From Myxosarcina sp. GI1 (GTDB taxonomy: Bacteria > Cyanobacteriota > Cyanobacteriia > Cyanobacteriales > Xenococcaceae), in NCBI RefSeq assembly GCF_000756305.1, contig NZ_JRFE01000052.1:19072-55714 (forward strand): a stretch of DNA of 36,643 bases, read 5' to 3'. How positions within the stretch are numbered: position 1 is the stretch's first letter; each line of letters begins with the position of its first letter. The position numbers were made by a program, and so were the translations under genes. The notes under the pieces are model-generated. The model ran no database searches and was not told the DNA's origin. It worked only from the letters and a program-made list of their open reading frames with translations. Positions 1 to 11,057 of the stretch are shown here, in pieces.

Positions 1-2185
<2,185 letters not shown>

Positions 2186-2286
2186 AAACAAAATCAAGTA
2201 GAATGTTACCCAATGGCAATTGACGAGGCGGCAAGATTTGGTTTATGCAGTCTTGAGGGTTGGAAAGACCAGAGATATAGAGATAT
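2186..2286 (+). other. 23S-5S internal transcribed spacer
   Basis: About 100 nt between the 23S 3' end and the 5S 5' end. It has no tRNA. It is presumably removed during rRNA processing, as in other bacterial rrn operons. Confidence 0.7.
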
Positions 2287-2405
2287 TCCTGGTGCTTTGA
2301 GCACGGTGGAACCACTTCGACTCCATCCCGAACTCGAGAGTGAAACGCTGTAGCGGCGAAGATACTTGGAGGGTAGCCTCCTGGGAAAATAGCTCAGTGC
2401 CAGGT
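2287..2405 (+). rRNA. rrf: 5S ribosomal RNA
   Basis: About 119 nt. It starts TCCTGGTGC and ends GTGCCAGG, which pair as the terminal helix I. The conserved internal segment CCATCCCGAACTCG is present, as is AAAATAGCTC near the 3' side, typical of cyanobacterial 5S. It lies about 100 nt after the 23S on the same strand, completing the distal end of an rrn operon. Ends are accurate to one or two bases. Confidence 0.95.
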
Positions 2406-2416
2406 TCAACTATTAT

Positions 2417-2456
2417 AATACCCACTTCAGTTAAGTCTGAAGTGGGTATTGTTTTT
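2417..2456 (+). terminator. Rho-independent terminator of the rrn operon
   Basis: A perfect 14-bp stem: AATACCCACTTCAG (2417-2430) pairs with CTGAAGTGGGTATT (2437-2450). The loop is TTAAGT, followed by GTTTTT. It lies 11 nt after the 5S rRNA and before the convergent menD stop, so it probably separates the two transcripts. Confidence 0.92.
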
Positions 2457-2480
2457 GCCGAGACTTAGTTGTTTATCTGT

Positions 2481-4235
2481 TTAATTTTTTTTTATTTTTA
2501 TTTTTTTTGTAAGCTTAAAAAAATTGGTCTGTAAAAATTTGGCATCAATTTGACGATCGCATTTCAATTCTAAAATTCTAATTCCCTCATTTGGTAAATT
2601 GTTTAATAGTTTCGATAACTGCTGCCAGTGAGTGATAGCTTTATAAGCAATACCATAACTAGCTGCTAAATTCGCAAAATCAACTATTTGAGGTGTAGCA
2701 AAATAATCTTCAAAAATATCTTGAAACTGAGAAATGGGTAGCATTTCAAAAATTCCCCCACCATTATTGTTGACCAAAATAATAGTTAAATGTCCTTGAA
2801 ACTTATTGCTGATTAAAAAGCCATTGGTATCGTGTAGTAAAGCCAGATCCCCGGATACTAAAACTGTAGGGCGATTGCAGTGAGCAATACCTAAAGCTGT
2901 CGATAAAGTACCGTCAATTCCGTTAGCACCACGACAAAAATAAGGGACAATTTGCCGCTCATTTGGCTGTAGAAAAAATTCTGCGTTTCTTACCGACATA
3001 CTGTTGGCAAAAAAAATTGGTGTTTTGGCAGGTAAACTATGGGAAAGTAACCAAGCAATTTTACCTTCATAGAGGCGATCGCTCGCCATCATTTCATAAT
3101 TTATATTCTGTCTGATTTTAGTTTCTAGCTCACACCATTGCTGACAATAAAGCGATGTTTGTTTGTTATAAATTAAACCTTTAGCTCGTTCGCGATCTAT
3201 TTGCTCGATAGAAGTCGGTAAATGAATTGTTTTTCTATGCAAAGGATCGAAGTTTTGTGGTCGAGGATCGATAATTACCCGTGGGCAAGAAATACTTTTT
3301 AACCAATTACGCAACTGTTTGCTAGTTGGGAGTTCGCCAACTTGAATTACAAGATCTGGCAGTAATTCTTCAGCTATTTTTTCCTCACGTAAAATAAAGT
3401 CGTAAGTAGAAATTAAATAGGGATTGAGTGAAGCATAATGGCGTACGGGCGATAAAGCTTCGGCAAGTACGGGAAAAGATAATAGTTGAGATAAAAATGA
3501 GACTGCTCGACAGTAAGCTCCTGGTTTGCTTGGCTGTGCTAAACCTGCAATAATAATTCCTCTATCATACGACCGCCACTGTTCTATTGGAACTTGAAGA
3601 GAGCTAAATGTAACGGGAAGAGGCATAACAGCCTCAAAAAAGTCAGCTAAATCGAACTGCGATTGCAAAGCTTTTATTTCAGGTTCCTCTATGGGTGCCA
3701 GAGGTTCGCAAAATGGCACGTTAAGATGAACTACACCTGGAAAAGGTAACAGCGATCGCCTGACAGCCTGAATAATATTTTGCCTGAGATAGAACAGCAT
3801 TTCTAAATTGGCTGCTGGTAAAGCTAGTTCTGTATGCCAATTACAATAGTTCCCATATAGTTTTAGTTGCTCGATAGTCTGTCCTGCATGACAGTTACGC
3901 AATTGCGGCGGGCGATCGGCAGTAAAGATAATTAGAGGAACATTACTTTGTTGTGCCTCAATTACAGCAGGATAGAAATTAGCTCCAGCAGTTCCCGAAG
4001 TACAGACTAAAACGGTAGGTATGCTAGTTCTTTTAGCAATTCCCAAGGCAAAAAAAGCTGCAGAGCGTTCGTCTAAAATTGGAATAGTTTTTAAATCTCG
4101 ATGCCGTGCTAAAGCAACCGTTAACGGAGCAGAACGCGAACCAGGACAAACTACTACATCGGATAAACCCAAATGCTGTAGAGTAGAGGCTATAACCGAA
4201 GCCCATAAAGTATTTTTATTGCGAAAGTCAATCAT
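2481..4235 (-). CDS. menD: 2-succinyl-5-enolpyruvyl-6-hydroxy-3-cyclohexene-1-carboxylate synthase (MenD)
   Basis: MenD joins 2-oxoglutarate to isochorismate using thiamine diphosphate, the first committed step toward the naphthoquinone ring. In cyanobacteria this leads to phylloquinone of photosystem I. The 584-aa product has the N-terminal TPP-enzyme pyrimidine domain with CPGSRS (30-35), DERSAAFFALG (catalytic-type Glu56), CTSGTAGANFYPA (78-90) and TADRPPQLR (105-113). Near the C terminus GDLALLHDTNG and NNNGGGIFEMLP form the diphosphate- and Mg-binding region. Length fits the family. The ATG lies 1 nt after the stop of the isochorismate synthase gene upstream, so the two are almost certainly one operon and probably translationally coupled. 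The lysine-rich tail (KKIKIKKN) is unremarkable. Confidence 0.96.
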   Translation of the reverse strand: MIDFRNKNTLWASVIASTLQHLGLSDVVVCPGSRSAPLTVALARHRDLKTIPILDERSAAFFALGIAKRTSIPTVLVCTSGTAGANFYPAVIEAQQSNVPLIIFTADRPPQLRNCHAGQTIEQLKLYGNYCNWHTELALPAANLEMLFYLRQNIIQAVRRSLLPFPGVVHLNVPFCEPLAPIEEPEIKALQSQFDLADFFEAVMPLPVTFSSLQVPIEQWRSYDRGIIIAGLAQPSKPGAYCRAVSFLSQLLSFPVLAEALSPVRHYASLNPYLISTYDFILREEKIAEELLPDLVIQVGELPTSKQLRNWLKSISCPRVIIDPRPQNFDPLHRKTIHLPTSIEQIDRERAKGLIYNKQTSLYCQQWCELETKIRQNINYEMMASDRLYEGKIAWLLSHSLPAKTPIFFANSMSVRNAEFFLQPNERQIVPYFCRGANGIDGTLSTALGIAHCNRPTVLVSGDLALLHDTNGFLISNKFQGHLTIILVNNNGGGIFEMLPISQFQDIFEDYFATPQIVDFANLAASYGIAYKAITHWQQLSKLLNNLPNEGIRILELKCDRQIDAKFLQTNFFKLTKKIKIKKN

Positions 4236-4236
4236 T

Positions 4237-5676
4237 TTAAGCTTGCACTAAAGCTTTCATTAAAGACTGTAGCTTTAATTGAACCTCGGCAAACTCTTTT
4301 TCAGGCTCCGAACCAGAAACAATTCCCGCTCCAGCATAAAGACGAGCGCGATTACCATCAATTAATGCCGAACGAATACCAACAATAAATTCACAGTTAT
4401 CGTCTAGATCGACCCATCCTAACGGGGCGGCGTATAGCGAGCGATCGCACTCTTCATACTGTTGAATTTTTTCACATGCTATTGCTGTAGGTATACCAGC
4501 AACTGCGGGTGTAGGATGTAACCGCGCTACAATTTCTAAAGGTTCGATATCTAATGATAAATGAGCATAAACTGGTGTCCATAAATGTTGTATATTAGAT
4601 AGTTTTAAAACCTGTAGTGGTAACTGCTGTGGTTTTAAGTTTAGTTGACGCAAGCGTTCGATTAGAAAATTGCTTACAGCCTGATGTTCGCGTTTTTCTT
4701 TGCGATTTTTAAGTAGTAAATTAGCTAAATAAAGATCTTCTGTACTTGTCTTACCTCTGGAAGTAGAGCCAGCTAACGCATCGGTTACTAACTGCTTATT
4801 TTGAATACTAACCAGGCGTTCGGGACTGGCACCAATAAAATTCTGTCCTCGACCATTACTAGTAGAAAAAATGTAGCAGTCTGGATGTTGCTCTCTCAAG
4901 CTATTAAGAGATTTAATTAGTTGAAAGGGTATAGAAGCTTGAAGTTCGGTAGTATGAGCGATAACTACTTTACTAAGTTCCGATTTGGCTATCGATCTTA
5001 GTGCCAAACTTACTACAGATTTGAAATGCTTTGAATTACTAGTTTCAGAATAATCAATGCTATTTTGAATACAACTGTCGCTAATTTGTATTTTAAAATC
5101 CGACCAGTTAATACTATTTATTTTTTGCTCTATTTGTTTGACAATTGCTGATTCGCTGTCGGATTCTTGAAGGGGAAAATTAACAATGATATAATAACTT
5201 TTGTTTTTTCTTATTAGCTGAAATCGAGGTAAAAAGAGCGTACTGACTGAAAAACTTTCTTCGCTAACTTTTGGGGAAAAAGTAAAATTACAGAACACAC
5301 AGGGCTTGCCTTCTGTCAAGTTATTTTCTCCTTTTCTAATAATTTGTTGAAAACACTCTTTAACAAATTTTTGAGCTAGCTCGAACCGCTTTAAAGACGC
5401 GATATTTGTGCTTTTAGTAATTCCATAAGCAGCTACTGCCTCTTGTTTTCGAGGATTTTCCCAATAAAAGTGTTTGCTATTAGGACAAGCAAACTTTTGT
5501 AAAAAAGCTAAGGGATCGGCAGGAGGTATTCTTCGAGTATAGCTAATAATTCTGGTTTCATCCGTGACGGCAAAATGTAAATTTTTGTTATGCCAAAAAT
5601 CGTCTAGTTCTACATTACTCGGAACCGATTGATGAGCCTGGGGCACGAGAGTCATTGAATTTCTAAATTTTGACAT
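4237..5676 (-). CDS. menF: Isochorismate synthase (MenF-type, chorismate-binding family)
   Basis: Converts chorismate to isochorismate, feeding MenD directly downstream. The 479-aa protein has a variable N-terminal half and a C-terminal chorismate-binding domain (about 215-478). Visible motifs are SKVVIAH (Lys236, position of the catalytic lysine), GASPERL (282-288), TDALAGS (298-304), NIQHLWTPVYAHL (361-373), HPTPAVAG (387-394), FIVGIRSALI (430-439) and GAGIVSGSEPEKEF (449-462). The pattern favours isochorismate synthase over anthranilate or aminodeoxychorismate synthase, and the menD neighbour supports that. It is the first gene of the menF-menD pair; its promoter should lie in the spacer shared with menA. 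Confidence 0.94.
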   Translation of the reverse strand: MSKFRNSMTLVPQAHQSVPSNVELDDFWHNKNLHFAVTDETRIISYTRRIPPADPLAFLQKFACPNSKHFYWENPRKQEAVAAYGITKSTNIASLKRFELAQKFVKECFQQIIRKGENNLTEGKPCVFCNFTFSPKVSEESFSVSTLFLPRFQLIRKNKSYYIIVNFPLQESDSESAIVKQIEQKINSINWSDFKIQISDSCIQNSIDYSETSNSKHFKSVVSLALRSIAKSELSKVVIAHTTELQASIPFQLIKSLNSLREQHPDCYIFSTSNGRGQNFIGASPERLVSIQNKQLVTDALAGSTSRGKTSTEDLYLANLLLKNRKEKREHQAVSNFLIERLRQLNLKPQQLPLQVLKLSNIQHLWTPVYAHLSLDIEPLEIVARLHPTPAVAGIPTAIACEKIQQYEECDRSLYAAPLGWVDLDDNCEFIVGIRSALIDGNRARLYAGAGIVSGSEPEKEFAEVQLKLQSLMKALVQA

Positions 5677-6230
5677 TCTTATAGGTTAGTAGACAAAAAG
5701 CAAAATATTAAAAACTGAAAAATTGTTTGAATATCGATAATTATTTAATTGAAAAAATTATTAATTTTGTTTAGATTGATTATATTACTATAGGTCATAA
5801 CTGACAAGATTTGCGCCTCTATACAGTCTTTGAATTCAAATGTTTAGCGACATTTGAATTAATTTTTCTATTAAATTCTGCTAGTTTGTTATGAAAGCTA
5901 TTTTAATAAACTTAACAAACTGCATTATTAAACAAAATTAATAATTATTGACTTTAGTTTTTATAAAGCAACTATGTAATCTAGTATGTCTCCCGCTCTT
6001 GGATTGCTAGGTTGTATCTTTTCTACTTTGTGCCTTTTACCAAAGCTTCAATTAGTTGTGACTAGTCTTACTGTGGTTGCTGATGAACTTTCGTGAAATC
6101 AAGTAAATTAAAGAATCCATACTTGATAAAATCCATACTTGATTGGCTAACGCGATAGCAAAATACGAGCGATTATTGCGATCTAACTCAGCCAAGTCAT
6201 AATCAAACAATTCCATTTAGTAGAATTTTC
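5677..6230. promoter_or_regulatory. Divergent menF/menA intergenic region (554 nt)
   Basis: No convincing gene. It should hold the promoters for menF (leftward) and menA (rightward). Structure seen: an inverted repeat AATTCAAATG (5833-5842) / CATTTGAATT (5851-5860) with an 8-nt spacer, followed by AATTTTT; and a 14-bp tandem direct repeat AATCCATACTTGAT at 6114-6127 and 6130-6143, 88 nt upstream of menA. A 36-codon open frame at 5986-6096 has no clear ribosome binding site and is not called. Exact promoter elements were not identified. Confidence 0.5.
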
Positions 6231-7139
6231 ATGGCATTCGAGCAAACAATCACCAAAAATTCCCAACTATGGTTAGCCGCAATCAAACCTCCTATTTATA
6301 GTGTAGCGGTTGTTCCAATCGCTGTTGGCACTGCAATGGCATATTTTGATACTCGTCTGTTTGACGTTCGAGCTTTCGGTACTTTTCTGGCGGCAGCAAT
6401 TTCGATCTTAGCCTGGTTGAACTTAACTAATGATGTTTTTGACTCCGAAACTGGTATTGACGTAAATAAAGCCCATTCGGTAGTAAATTTGACTGGTAAT
6501 AAATCTTTGGTCTTTGCGATCGCCAATATTTTCTTGAGTTGTGGATTACTCGGTATTTTAGCTTTGACTTGGTGGCAGCAAGACTTTACGGTTTTGGGTT
6601 TGGTTTCATTATGCTGTCTGTTGGGCTATGCTTACCAAGGTCCTCCTTTTCGTTGGGGCTATTTAGGATTGGGAGAGATAATCTGCTTTTTTACCTTTGG
6701 TCCTGGGGCAGTTTCTGCTGCCTATTACGCTCAAACCGAAACCTTTTCTGCATCAAATCTAGCTATCTCTACAATTATCGGCATTAGCACTTCAATTATT
6801 CTATTCTGTTCTCATTTTCATCAGGTAGAAGACGATTTAGCAGCAGGCAAGCGATCGCCAATAGTGCGGTTGGGAACGGAAACTGGAGCGCAAATTCTGG
6901 CCTGGTCTACTGCTAGTATTTATATACTTACGGTAATTGGGATTATTTTAGGCTACTTACCGTTGCTGACATCGATCGTTTTCGCTAGTTTACCCTGGGC
7001 AGCGCAATTAATAAATCATATTAATTGCTATCACGATTGTCCTGCTAAAGTTAGCAATAGTAAATTTATTGCAGTTAATCTCTACTTAACTAGTTCTGGT
7101 TTGCTAATTGCAGGACTAGTATGGAGTACCTATATTTAA
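6231..7139 (+). CDS. menA: 1,4-dihydroxy-2-naphthoate prenyl(phytyl)transferase (MenA, UbiA family)
   Basis: Attaches the phytyl (or other prenyl) chain to 1,4-dihydroxy-2-naphthoate, the membrane step of phylloquinone synthesis. The 302-aa protein is strongly hydrophobic with about eight or nine membrane segments. The first aspartate-rich prenyl-diphosphate motif is NDVFDSETGID (67-77). The second is HQVEDDLAAGKRSP (197-210, Glu200-Asp201-Asp202). The conserved aromatic turn YAYQGPPFRWGYLGLGE (133-149) matches MenA enzymes. It is divergent from menF-menD, so three steps of one pathway share this locus. The ridA gene follows after 18 nt and may be co-transcribed. Confidence 0.95.
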   Translation: MAFEQTITKNSQLWLAAIKPPIYSVAVVPIAVGTAMAYFDTRLFDVRAFGTFLAAAISILAWLNLTNDVFDSETGIDVNKAHSVVNLTGNKSLVFAIANIFLSCGLLGILALTWWQQDFTVLGLVSLCCLLGYAYQGPPFRWGYLGLGEIICFFTFGPGAVSAAYYAQTETFSASNLAISTIIGISTSIILFCSHFHQVEDDLAAGKRSPIVRLGTETGAQILAWSTASIYILTVIGIILGYLPLLTSIVFASLPWAAQLINHINCYHDCPAKVSNSKFIAVNLYLTSSGLLIAGLVWSTYI

Positions 7140-7157
7140 TTCCAACAAAGCATACCC

Positions 7158-7547
7158 ATGACGATCGATAGAATTATTCGCACCAGTAAAGCACCCGCAC
7201 CTGTCGGTCCTTACAATCAAGCGATCGCCGCTACAGGACAGATGCTGTTTTTAGCAGGTCAAATTGCTCTCGACCCTCAGACAGGAGAGATTGTCGCCGA
7301 AGATATTATCAGGCAGACAGAGCAAGTAATGAACAATATCGAGGCAATTTTAAAAGAAGCAGATGCCCACTGGACAAACGTAGTCAAAACTAGCATTTTT
7401 CTTAAAGATTTAGCTGATTTTGCCAAGGTAAATCAAGTTTACGCTCGATATTTTTCTGAAGCATCTGCGCCTGCAAGATCGTGCGTTGAGGTATCTCGCC
7501 TACCAAAAGATGTGTTAATTGAAATTGAATGTATTGCGATACTTTAA
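7158..7547 (+). CDS. ridA: RidA family enamine/imine deaminase
   Basis: A 129-aa YjgF/YER057c/UK114 (RidA) protein. These trimeric cytosolic enzymes hydrolyse reactive enamine/imine intermediates released by PLP-dependent dehydratases and so protect other PLP enzymes. Motifs: [12 protein letters not shown] near the N terminus, [16 protein letters not shown] (31-46), the substrate-carboxylate arginine Arg107 in PARSCVEV, and the terminal IEIECIAIL with Glu123. Full length with family-typical ends. It follows menA by 18 nt, suggesting co-transcription without implying a role in quinone synthesis. It converges with mraY. Confidence 0.95.
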   Translation: MTIDRIIRTSKAPAPVGPYNQAIAATGQMLFLAGQIALDPQTGEIVAEDIIRQTEQVMNNIEAILKEADAHWTNVVKTSIFLKDLADFAKVNQVYARYFSEASAPARSCVEVSRLPKDVLIEIECIAIL

Positions 7548-7565
7548 AATGCCTCTTATTTTAAG

Positions 7566-8660
7566 TTAACGAATAAAAAAAGCTAAGACTCCTAAGAAAA
7601 TGGCGATCGCGTAAAACAAACCTACAACCTGCGTTTCCGACCAGCCACTAAGTTCGAGATGATGGTGAATTGGTGCCATTTTAAACAAACGCTTACCTTT
7701 ACCAGTTTCATCTTTTGTAGCCTTGTAGTAACCAACCTGAACAATTACTGACAGTGACTCGATAAAAAAAATCCCACTAACTACAAACAAAGCCCACAAA
7801 TTGCTGCTAATAATGCCTACCGCAGCTAAAGCTCCACCTAAAGCGATAGAACCCGTATCGCCCATAAATACAGTGGCAGGATTGCGATTGTAAACCAAAA
7901 ATCCCAAACAGCTACCGCTCAGACAGGCGCAAAAAATCATTAAATCTGGAGAACTAGGAGCAACAATTGCTGCCAAAGCCAATGAAGCGATCGCTCCCGT
8001 GCCTGCCGCCAAACCATCTACTCCATCAGTAAGATTGGTAGCGTTGCTTTCTGCTGCTAAAACAAAAACAATTAAAGGCAATATCAACAACCCTAAAGAC
8101 AAGTCAAATCCAGGCAAACTTATAGTAGTAATTGCAGGAAGTTGCTGCCACAGTAACCAGAGAGCAAACAAAATTCCTACTGCAATTTGCAGCAATAGTT
8201 TGGTTTTGGGAGAAATACCTTTATTAGATTTGCGGCGCAATACTTGCCAATCATCAAGCCAGCCAATGCTGCCATAGCTTAAAGTAACTAAGGCTACAGC
8301 TACTGTTTCCCAATTAAATTGAGTCCAAACTAAAGCAATCGATACCGCTACAGGCACAAAAAAAATTCCTCCCATAGTAGGTGTACCTGCTTTTTGTAAA
8401 TGAGTTTGGGGACCGTCTTCCCGAATAATTTGTCCTGTTTTAAGGCGGTTTAACCAGGGAATTACCGCCCAACCTAAAAGAATACTAATTACACCCGATG
8501 TCAATAGGGGAAAGACAAGGCAATCTGTGCCGTTGGCAAATCTACCAGAAAAACCATCTAAAGCTATCGCTCCTAACAAAAGGATTGAACTTAAAGCTAC
8601 AAGTAAACTCAATCCAGAGGGAGCAAACGATTTTGGAGTTGAAAGCGATTTAGCACCCAC
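7566..8660 (-). CDS. mraY: Phospho-N-acetylmuramoyl-pentapeptide transferase (MraY)
   Basis: Transfers phospho-MurNAc-pentapeptide from UDP to undecaprenyl phosphate, making lipid I at the inner face of the cytoplasmic membrane. The 364-aa protein has about ten membrane segments. Signature residues are DGPQTHLQKAGTPTMGG (82-98), the Asp pair DDW (136-138), NATNLTDGVDGLAAG (206-220), FMGDTGSIALGG and APIHHHLELSGWSE with the HHH motif. It is not in a dcw cluster; this monocistronic placement is common in cyanobacteria. Assigned ATG gives the expected N-terminal length. Confidence 0.96.
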   Translation of the reverse strand: MGAKSLSTPKSFAPSGLSLLVALSSILLLGAIALDGFSGRFANGTDCLVFPLLTSGVISILLGWAVIPWLNRLKTGQIIREDGPQTHLQKAGTPTMGGIFFVPVAVSIALVWTQFNWETVAVALVTLSYGSIGWLDDWQVLRRKSNKGISPKTKLLLQIAVGILFALWLLWQQLPAITTISLPGFDLSLGLLILPLIVFVLAAESNATNLTDGVDGLAAGTGAIASLALAAIVAPSSPDLMIFCACLSGSCLGFLVYNRNPATVFMGDTGSIALGGALAAVGIISSNLWALFVVSGIFFIESLSVIVQVGYYKATKDETGKGKRLFKMAPIHHHLELSGWSETQVVGLFYAIAIFLGVLAFFIR

Positions 8661-8792
8661 AATTAAACCTAGTTAATATATTTTCGATAAAAATTTAACA
8701 GGAAAACAACGCTTTCAACAACAGCTTACCAACGACAACAAATAAACTACCAAGATAAATAGCTGAACTAGGCAATAGCTAGACTACACAAA

Positions 8793-9002
8793 CTATACGT
8801 CTTCGCTATCCTCAAAATCGTCTTCGTTGTCAATCAAAGCTTCTAAATCGTCTTCACTGGTAACATTCTCTTTTTCTACGGGTTCGCGAGGAATAAGACG
8901 ACCGCTAGCTTTTAGCCAATCTAATAAAGAAGCTTCTTGTTTGAGGGGAATAACAATCGCAGGTTCGTAACGAGGTTCTTGTAATAAAGCTGGATTTTTC
9001 AT
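8793..9002 (-). CDS. DUF3134 family small acidic protein
   Basis: A 69-aa protein. The N-terminal half (NPALLQEPRYEPAIVIPLKQ, then EASLLDWLKASGRLIPRE) matches my recollection of the cyanobacterial DUF3134 family. The C-terminal half is a highly acidic tail rich in Glu and Asp. No membrane segment and no catalytic motif. Function is unknown. It lies upstream of mraY on the same strand with a 132-nt gap, so co-transcription is possible but not shown. Confidence 0.8.
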   Translation of the reverse strand: MKNPALLQEPRYEPAIVIPLKQEASLLDWLKASGRLIPREPVEKENVTSEDDLEALIDNEDDFEDSEDV

Positions 9003-9254
9003 AAGTTACCAATTGGTTCGACAAATTTAATTAGTGCTTTGAATTAAAGACCAAAAATCAAATTAAAATTTACTAGGTTTAGATCTTAAACCTTGAAACA
9101 ATAAAAATCTATAATTATTTATTGTAATAATTAATCTATGTTGAGAGCAACTGTTGGCTAGTAACAAAGATTTCCAAAGCCAATCAGTCGCTATTCTGCT
9201 GCTACGTTAACTAAATGCGAGCGCTAGTATTTGCTCTGGCTCTTTAAGATTACT

Positions 9255-10154
9255 TCAGGTAGTGTGAGATTTTTTGGTAAATTTGTCGGTGATAAATTCT
9301 ATTAAATTACTAGTTAGTTTTTTACTGTCTCGGTTGGCTGCGGGGGTTGAAGTAATGTTCTTGTTAGCAAAACTCGAATAATTTTCGTTTAGCATCTGCC
9401 AACCGTAATTGGAAAGAAAAACTTCTTCAACTAATCCTACTACCATAATTCTAAAGGCAGCAATTTGAATTTCTTTTTCAGGCAGTAGAGTTTTTCTAGC
9501 CATATTGGCTATAGAAGTAACACCGTCTGCTAGTTCCCACACCTGACGTTCTACAGCAATTAGCTTGAGGTGAGGCTGGGCAACTAAACGTTTGAGAGCA
9601 AAACTAGCTTCGGGTAACTGGTCGGTAAACATCTCCCAGTTTTCAATCAGCCTTAAAGCATATAAAGACACTTCTATAGTTCTAATTTTGTAGCCCGTCA
9701 TTTCTAACCAGGGAAGAGTCAAAATGCGATCTTGTAGTTCGCCAAACTCATCAAATTTAAAACTCCCGCAGCTGAGGGAAAACAACTGATAGACCTGATG
9801 AAGCTGTAGCTGAAAAACCAAACTAAGCTGTTCGCGACTTAGTAGCTTCATTTTTACCAGATATACTCCTAAAGGTACTTGAGGAGGACACAGGATGCGG
9901 AGTCGCTTGATAATTGGCGGACTCAACCAACCGCGATCGCCAATCAAATCGATCGTTCCCCTGTAGTTCAGGCAGTTACTAACGGCAATCAAGTAACCTC
10001 GATCGAACCAAATATAGTAAACCGAGCTATTCTGCCCGAGTTTTTTTAGCCCTTGAGGAATCTGCACGATCAGACGACCTGACTTACTGCTCTGTTCTAT
10101 CAGGCGAAACAACTCTGGTAAAGAGAAAGATTCTAGAGTGTTACTAATACTCAT
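9255..10154 (-). CDS. DUF4388 (PatA N-terminal-like) domain protein
   Basis: A 299-aa soluble protein. Residues 1-110 start SLPELFRLIEQSSKSGRLIVQ and contain the YYIWFDRGYLIAVSN strand, the DUF4388 pattern found in PatA-like response regulators and in gliding or signalling proteins. Here no receiver (REC) domain is attached. The middle and C-terminal parts are helical (IENWEMFTDQLPEASFALKRL; DGVTSIANMARKTLLPEKEIQ), resembling the winged-helix-like tail of these proteins. A role in cyanobacterial signalling is inferred only. It stands alone, with no kinase or REC gene nearby. Confidence 0.72.
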   Translation of the reverse strand: MSISNTLESFSLPELFRLIEQSSKSGRLIVQIPQGLKKLGQNSSVYYIWFDRGYLIAVSNCLNYRGTIDLIGDRGWLSPPIIKRLRILCPPQVPLGVYLVKMKLLSREQLSLVFQLQLHQVYQLFSLSCGSFKFDEFGELQDRILTLPWLEMTGYKIRTIEVSLYALRLIENWEMFTDQLPEASFALKRLVAQPHLKLIAVERQVWELADGVTSIANMARKTLLPEKEIQIAAFRIMVVGLVEEVFLSNYGWQMLNENYSSFANKNITSTPAANRDSKKLTSNLIEFITDKFTKKSHTT

Positions 10155-10189
10155 TAGAGCGAATAGTTAGAGTCAGAGATTGCCGCGGA

Positions 10190-10245
10190 TACAAGCGGCG
10201 AAATAAGCGGCGAGGTTTCCTCGCCAAGCGGAAGCTCGCCAATAC
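10190..10245. repeat. GC-rich palindromic repeat-like element
   Basis: A GC-rich island in AT-rich spacer. GGCGAGGTTTCCTCGCC (10209-10225) is a 7-bp stem with a TTT loop. GCGGA...TCCGC pairs around it on the right. AAGCGGCGA occurs twice (10193-10201 and 10205-10213). It looks like a dispersed palindromic (REP-like) element. A related loop sequence, CGAGGTTT-N-CTCG, is in the insertion at 29355-29401. Confidence 0.45.
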
Positions 10246-10300
10246 GCTCCGCAGCCTGCTCTGACCATTGGTAAAAACATAATTATCATAAATTGGTAAA

Positions 10301-11027
10301 TTATTCGGCAAAAGTTAGAGCTTTACCTCTGACTTCTGTATGAAGTGTTCCTCGCTCGTATACAATTTGTCCGTTAACAATAGTAACTACTGACCAGCCA
10401 GTCAATTTCCAGCCCTGAAAAGGATTCCAACCACACTTTGTGTCTAAATCTTGATTGTCGACGGTACGATAATTTTCTAAATCCACCATTACCAAATCGG
10501 CATCATAGCCTACAGCGATCGCTCCTTTATTGTCAATTTTGTAGGCTTTAGCTGCGGCAGTAGACATTCTAATAAATCTCCATGGGAAGAACCCATAAAT
10601 ATTTTGATGCCGCAGCTAGGATTGGCATCACGTAATCTGACAAATTTTCTGCCGTTGCTCCCATAAAAAAGCCATAATTAACAAGGTACTTGTTTGCAGC
10701 TCGGCTTAACTTGTCATCTAATGCTGCTTGAGTTGTGGTCAAAGGTCGAGTATTGGGCATTTCCAAAAAAGACGTAACTCCACCTTTCGCACAAGCGCGA
10801 CTGGCAGTAGTCAAGTCTTCTTTAGGTTTCAATCCTGGTTCGCAAAAATGTACTTAAAGATCGATAACTCCAGGTAATAAAGTCAATCCTGCTGCATCAA
10901 TTACCTTTTCTGTTTCATCAAGGGAATTTTCGGGAGCAATTTGTACAATTTTTCCGTCATTAATCCGTACATCTCCCAAAAATAGGTTGCCATCGGGTAA
11001 AAGAATTCGAGCTTGGCAAATTAACAT
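10301..11027 (-). pseudogene. pyrC: Dihydroorotase, degenerate (class I PyrC-like)
   Basis: Read from an ATG at 11027, the first 57 codons (LICQARILLPDGNLFLGDV...LPGVIDL) match the dihydroorotase N terminus. A TAA then replaces a codon (probably CAA) just before VHFCEPG. The usual VHFREPG arginine is also changed to Cys. The frame continues through [20 protein letters not shown], shifts near DYVMPIL (the shifted frame reads [14 protein letters not shown]), then jumps straight to MSTAAAKAYKIDNKGAIAVG and the normal C terminus VRGKALTFAE. About 190 central codons, including most metal-binding residues, are gone. At least three disabling lesions make a functional product implausible. The 5' end sits 30 bp from the divergent lepB start, which may have preserved it. 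Confidence 0.9.
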
Positions 11028-11057
11028 AAAAATTTATTGGTTAAGGACATATTGCTG

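Noticed and set aside
5986-6096. 36-codon hydrophobic open frame (MSPALGLLGCIFSTLCLL...) in the menF/menA spacer
   Set aside because: No ribosome binding site and no match to the small photosystem or cytochrome b6f subunits I could recall; chance is likely.
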